Source: a bacterium
Lineage (GTDB): Bacteria; Cyanobacteriota; Vampirovibrionia; Gastranaerophilales; Gastranaerophilaceae
Direction: 5' to 3'
Assembly (NCBI GenBank): GCA_024408905.1
Contig: JAKSUP010000092.1
Coordinates: forward strand, 1-5,922
DNA length: 5,922 nucleotides
Shown here one piece after another: positions 3,377-5,922 of this stretch; within the stretch, counting starts at the first letter, position 1, and each line of letters starts with the position of its first letter. Position numbers and translations under genes: made by a program. The notes under the pieces are model-generated. The model was not told the DNA's origin and searched no databases. It was given only the letters and a program-made list of their open reading frames with translations.

Positions 3377-5776
3377 ATGGATATCAAATTCGACAAGCAT
3401 TCTCTTATAATAAATGGTCAAAGAGTTTTTGTAAAAAGTGGCGCATACCACTATTTCCGTTCTCCCGGCATGGAAAAAGACCGATTTGCAAAAATGAAAT
3501 CTGCCGGCTATAATGCTGTAGATATCTATTTCCATTGGGGTTATCATAGCATCGCCCAAGGTGAATATGATTTTACCGGATTTAAAGATGTAAGAAAAAT
3601 ACTCCAAGCAGCTAAAGACGAAGGGCTTTTTGTAATTGCTCGTCCTGGCCCGTTTATCAACGCAGAAGTTAGTGCAGGTGGACTTCCATTGTGGCTTTTG
3701 GAAAAAGAAAATATAATCCCACGCAACAGAATTGGTACAGAATATCACTATTCTCAAGAATATATGGACTGTATTACGGAATGGTATGACCAAATTATTC
3801 CGATAATCAGAGAATTTGATAATGTGATTCTTTTCCAAATAGAAAATGAATATGCAACAGATGAAATGGATGAAGAATATATGCGTAAACTCTACCAAAT
3901 GGCCAGAGAACGTGGTATAACTTGTCCAATCTTTCATAATGACGCATATATAGCCGGACTTTGGACAGATGTTGTTGATATCTACGCTTGTGACCTCTAT
4001 CCATATATAAATCCTAAACAAAATTGGAAAGTTGATAATTTTTGTTTCGATACACTCGATAATCTTGAAGACATGTGTCGCTCATTCAAAGATACTTGCC
4101 CAATCTATGTCGCCGAAATGCAAGCCGGATGGTTTGATAAATGGGACGGCTCAGGTTATGAACATATGAGAAAAGCTCTCGGAGATGAGTTTATCAATAT
4201 AATGACAAAAACTGCTATCTCGCAAGGTGTGACTATTTTTAACCATTATATGGCGTGTGGCGGGACTTCTTGGGACAATTTGGCAAGTGATGAAGTCTAT
4301 ACAAGTTACGAATTTGCAGCACCTGTAGATGAGTACGGAAAATTACATTCAAACTATTATAAGGCAAAAGAGATTAACTATTTTCTGAATGCTTTCGACC
4401 TGTCAAATACAGAACCTTTACCGTACGACTTTTGCGAAGAAAATATTTATACAAAACTAAGGCAAGATAATACAAATAATTGTCAATGGTTGTTCTTAAG
4501 AAATTTCAATAATGAAACTAAAAACTTAGAACTTCCTGAAGGATTTAAAGCTAATTTATCCCCTTATGCGATGAAAATTTGTCCTAAAAATCTAAAATTA
4601 AAGGCTTGCGAAATTGATTTTGCTGACACAGAAATTTTTACTAAACTATCTGACGAAAATAAAGACTGTGTTTTCTTTATTTCAGATAAAAATTCTCACT
4701 TAATGATTAATGGTGAAATTATTTCTGCTAATCAACCTGATTATGAACGTAAAATATACGAAAAAGACGGAAAAGTAACAGAAATTATATTCTTGAAAAA
4801 AGAACTTACGGATAAAACTTGGATTATTGATGATAAAATAATTTTTAACGCAGATATCTTAAAACCGAATGGAGTTATTGGTTTATCAAATACAAAGGAA
4901 GTTGCATATTTTGATCTCAAAAACGGTTTCTCCAAAAAAGCTTATAAAGTAAATAAATTTGAAAAGCCATTAGAATTAAAAAACCATGAAGTAACATTAT
5001 GTGCGAACGAAATTGATCCGGATTTCGATTATACAAAATGGCGTAAAATATCAGGGAAAACGGATTCTTTGTCTTGTAAATTTTACGATGAATTTATTTG
5101 GTACAAGGCACAAATCCCTGACACAATAGAAGAGATTACTCTTTCTGCACGTCACCTGTTTGCTGTTTATGTAAACGGTAAAGAAGTCTTGAGCCGAAAC
5201 AGTTATAAACTTGAAAATTTACAAGAAGTTCCGGAAACAATTCAAATCCCACTTAATAAAAACATTTTGGATAAATCACAAAATGATTTAACCATATTGG
5301 TTGAAAACCTCGGTTTTGATAAAGGATTTTCGGGCGATACAAATAACCCGAGAGGTTTGGTAACATTTAAAACAGAGCCTGAAATGAATATTGAGTTTTT
5401 TGTTTGTGAAAAACTTTCTTGTCAGAGAGATAAATATTGGGAAAGCACAGCACCATATTTACTGAAAATCACTTCTGCTTTTGATGTTAATTTTAAAGTT
5501 GATCACGATTTTTCAAAATATTTGTACCTAAAAGATTTTCCATATAGACGTGCAACTATCTTTTTGAATGGTGAAAAAATCGGAAGGTATATTAAAAGAG
5601 CGCATGTTCAGGAAAAATTTTACCTAATAACATCATTTTTACAAGAACATAACACTCTTGATATAGTTGTATGGCAAAGAGAGAAAAACATTCCGACTGT
5701 TTGGGACTTTAAAAACGAGGCAAGGAATGTTATAATAGAGATAGGTGATAAATATCATCATCAATTGTTTAAATAA
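3377..5776 (+). CDS. Glycoside hydrolase family 35 beta-galactosidase, cytoplasmic
   Basis: The enzyme hydrolyses terminal beta-D-galactosyl residues by the retaining mechanism of GH35. The start chosen is ATG3377 (799 residues); TTG3362 would add five, and neither has a Shine-Dalgarno. Numbering from TTG3362: the TIM-barrel opens with GAYHYFR (27-33), then KMKSAGYNAVDIYFHW (44-59), RPGPFINAE (94-102) and GGLPLWLL (106-113). QIENEY (159-164) carries the acid/base Glu163, and AEMQAGWFDKW (251-261) the nucleophile Glu252. The barrel ends near 340. A poorly conserved middle follows (about 345-550). Two beta-sandwich galactose-binding-like domains close the protein: FIWYKAQIP, then VYVNGKEVL and ILVENLGFDKGFSGD (578-659), and a final one with IFLNGEKIGRYI (733-744) and LDIVVW (766-771). 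No signal peptide is present, so it acts on imported oligosaccharides. No transporter or sugar regulator is seen here. The next gene starts 36 bases on with no terminator between. Confidence 0.95.
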   Translation: MDIKFDKHSLIINGQRVFVKSGAYHYFRSPGMEKDRFAKMKSAGYNAVDIYFHWGYHSIAQGEYDFTGFKDVRKILQAAKDEGLFVIARPGPFINAEVSAGGLPLWLLEKENIIPRNRIGTEYHYSQEYMDCITEWYDQIIPIIREFDNVILFQIENEYATDEMDEEYMRKLYQMARERGITCPIFHNDAYIAGLWTDVVDIYACDLYPYINPKQNWKVDNFCFDTLDNLEDMCRSFKDTCPIYVAEMQAGWFDKWDGSGYEHMRKALGDEFINIMTKTAISQGVTIFNHYMACGGTSWDNLASDEVYTSYEFAAPVDEYGKLHSNYYKAKEINYFLNAFDLSNTEPLPYDFCEENIYTKLRQDNTNNCQWLFLRNFNNETKNLELPEGFKANLSPYAMKICPKNLKLKACEIDFADTEIFTKLSDENKDCVFFISDKNSHLMINGEIISANQPDYERKIYEKDGKVTEIIFLKKELTDKTWIIDDKIIFNADILKPNGVIGLSNTKEVAYFDLKNGFSKKAYKVNKFEKPLELKNHEVTLCANEIDPDFDYTKWRKISGKTDSLSCKFYDEFIWYKAQIPDTIEEITLSARHLFAVYVNGKEVLSRNSYKLENLQEVPETIQIPLNKNILDKSQNDLTILVENLGFDKGFSGDTNNPRGLVTFKTEPEMNIEFFVCEKLSCQRDKYWESTAPYLLKITSAFDVNFKVDHDFSKYLYLKDFPYRRATIFLNGEKIGRYIKRAHVQEKFYLITSFLQEHNTLDIVVWQREKNIPTVWDFKNEARNVIIEIGDKYHHQLFK

Positions 5777-5802
5777 ATTTTCTGCGATATTACAAATAAA
5801 TA

Positions 5803-5807
5803 GAGGT
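5803..5807 (+). promoter_or_regulatory. Strong ribosome binding site fixing the last gene's start
   Basis: GAGGT lies five bases before ATG5813, the clearest Shine-Dalgarno in the window. It decides the start of the truncated gene at the right edge and contrasts with the absence of one at the galactosidase. Confidence 0.75.
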
Positions 5808-5812
5808 AAAAG

Positions 5813-5922
5813 ATGGTAGTCGTTCCTGAATTTTTAATCAAACGCGTTTATCAAAAAGGTTCTTTAAAAAAGACCGAAGAAGGTGTAACTCTTGAACTTA
5901 AAAATATTTTAGGTCCCGGAGT
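5813..5922 (+). CDS. Hypothetical protein, C-terminal part beyond window
   Basis: An open frame of 36 full codons runs off the right edge, starting MVVVPEFLIKRVYQKGSL and continuing with a charged, beta-prone stretch ending LELKNILGPG. There is no signal peptide. The opening (a VPEFL-type start, then KRVYQKGSL and a Leu-Lys-Asn turn) feels like a conserved small family of unknown function, but I cannot name it. The strong ribosome binding site and the short 36-base gap after the galactosidase, with no terminator, suggest the two are co-transcribed. A functional link to galactoside use is not shown. Confidence 0.7.
   Translation, partial: MVVVPEFLIKRVYQKGSLKKTEEGVTLELKNILGPG

Noticed and set aside
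3347..4021. Minus-strand open frame of 224 codons inside the galactosidase
   Set aside because: It is fully antisense to the conserved GH35 catalytic domain, with composition (Phe/Ile/His/Cys-rich) typical of a shadow frame and no family resemblance.

Overview
The window is AT-rich (roughly one third G+C) bacterial DNA. The best guess at the host is an uncultured gut bacterium of the Gastranaerophilales (Melainabacteria/Vampirovibrionia, the non-photosynthetic relatives of cyanobacteria). Two adjacent genes begin with the short, otherwise unremarkable leader ending in Phe-Asn-Gly that I associate with that group, and the tRNA gene does not encode its CCA end. This is inference from protein style; a Clostridia-like host is the main alternative. 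No phage structural genes, transposase, rRNA or CRISPR array are present.

Left end (1-577): a divergent pair. On the minus strand, running off the window edge, is a gene for a small exported protein of a conserved family that looks nuclease-like. On the plus strand is an Xre/Cro-type helix-turn-helix regulator whose reading frame appears broken by a single base near its start. Between them is a near-consensus sigma70 promoter firing toward the exported protein. Two 20-bp direct repeats cover its spacer/-10 and its predicted transcription start. This has the layout of an operator for the neighbouring regulator, and it is the most coherent regulatory unit in the window.

Middle (590-3033): a minus-strand TPR protein ends 12 bases from the regulator. 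Divergent from it are two hypothetical genes with Phe-Asn-Gly leaders, spaced as an operon (1193-1801, 1813-2274). A separate gene for a secreted protein follows, behind an extended -10 promoter.

Right (3034-5922): a G+C-richer, strongly self-complementary non-coding stretch of about 130 bases starts at the stop codon of the secreted protein. Next comes a minus-strand tRNA-Gly(CCC) with its own promoter and intrinsic terminator. Then comes a large cytoplasmic family-35 beta-galactosidase with both catalytic glutamates. A following gene of unknown function is cut by the window edge after 36 codons and has a strong ribosome binding site.

The genes do not form one pathway. The two places most worth pursuing are the operator-flanked exported-protein/regulator pair and the structured element at 3032-3164, which shares a 12-base word with the operator repeats.
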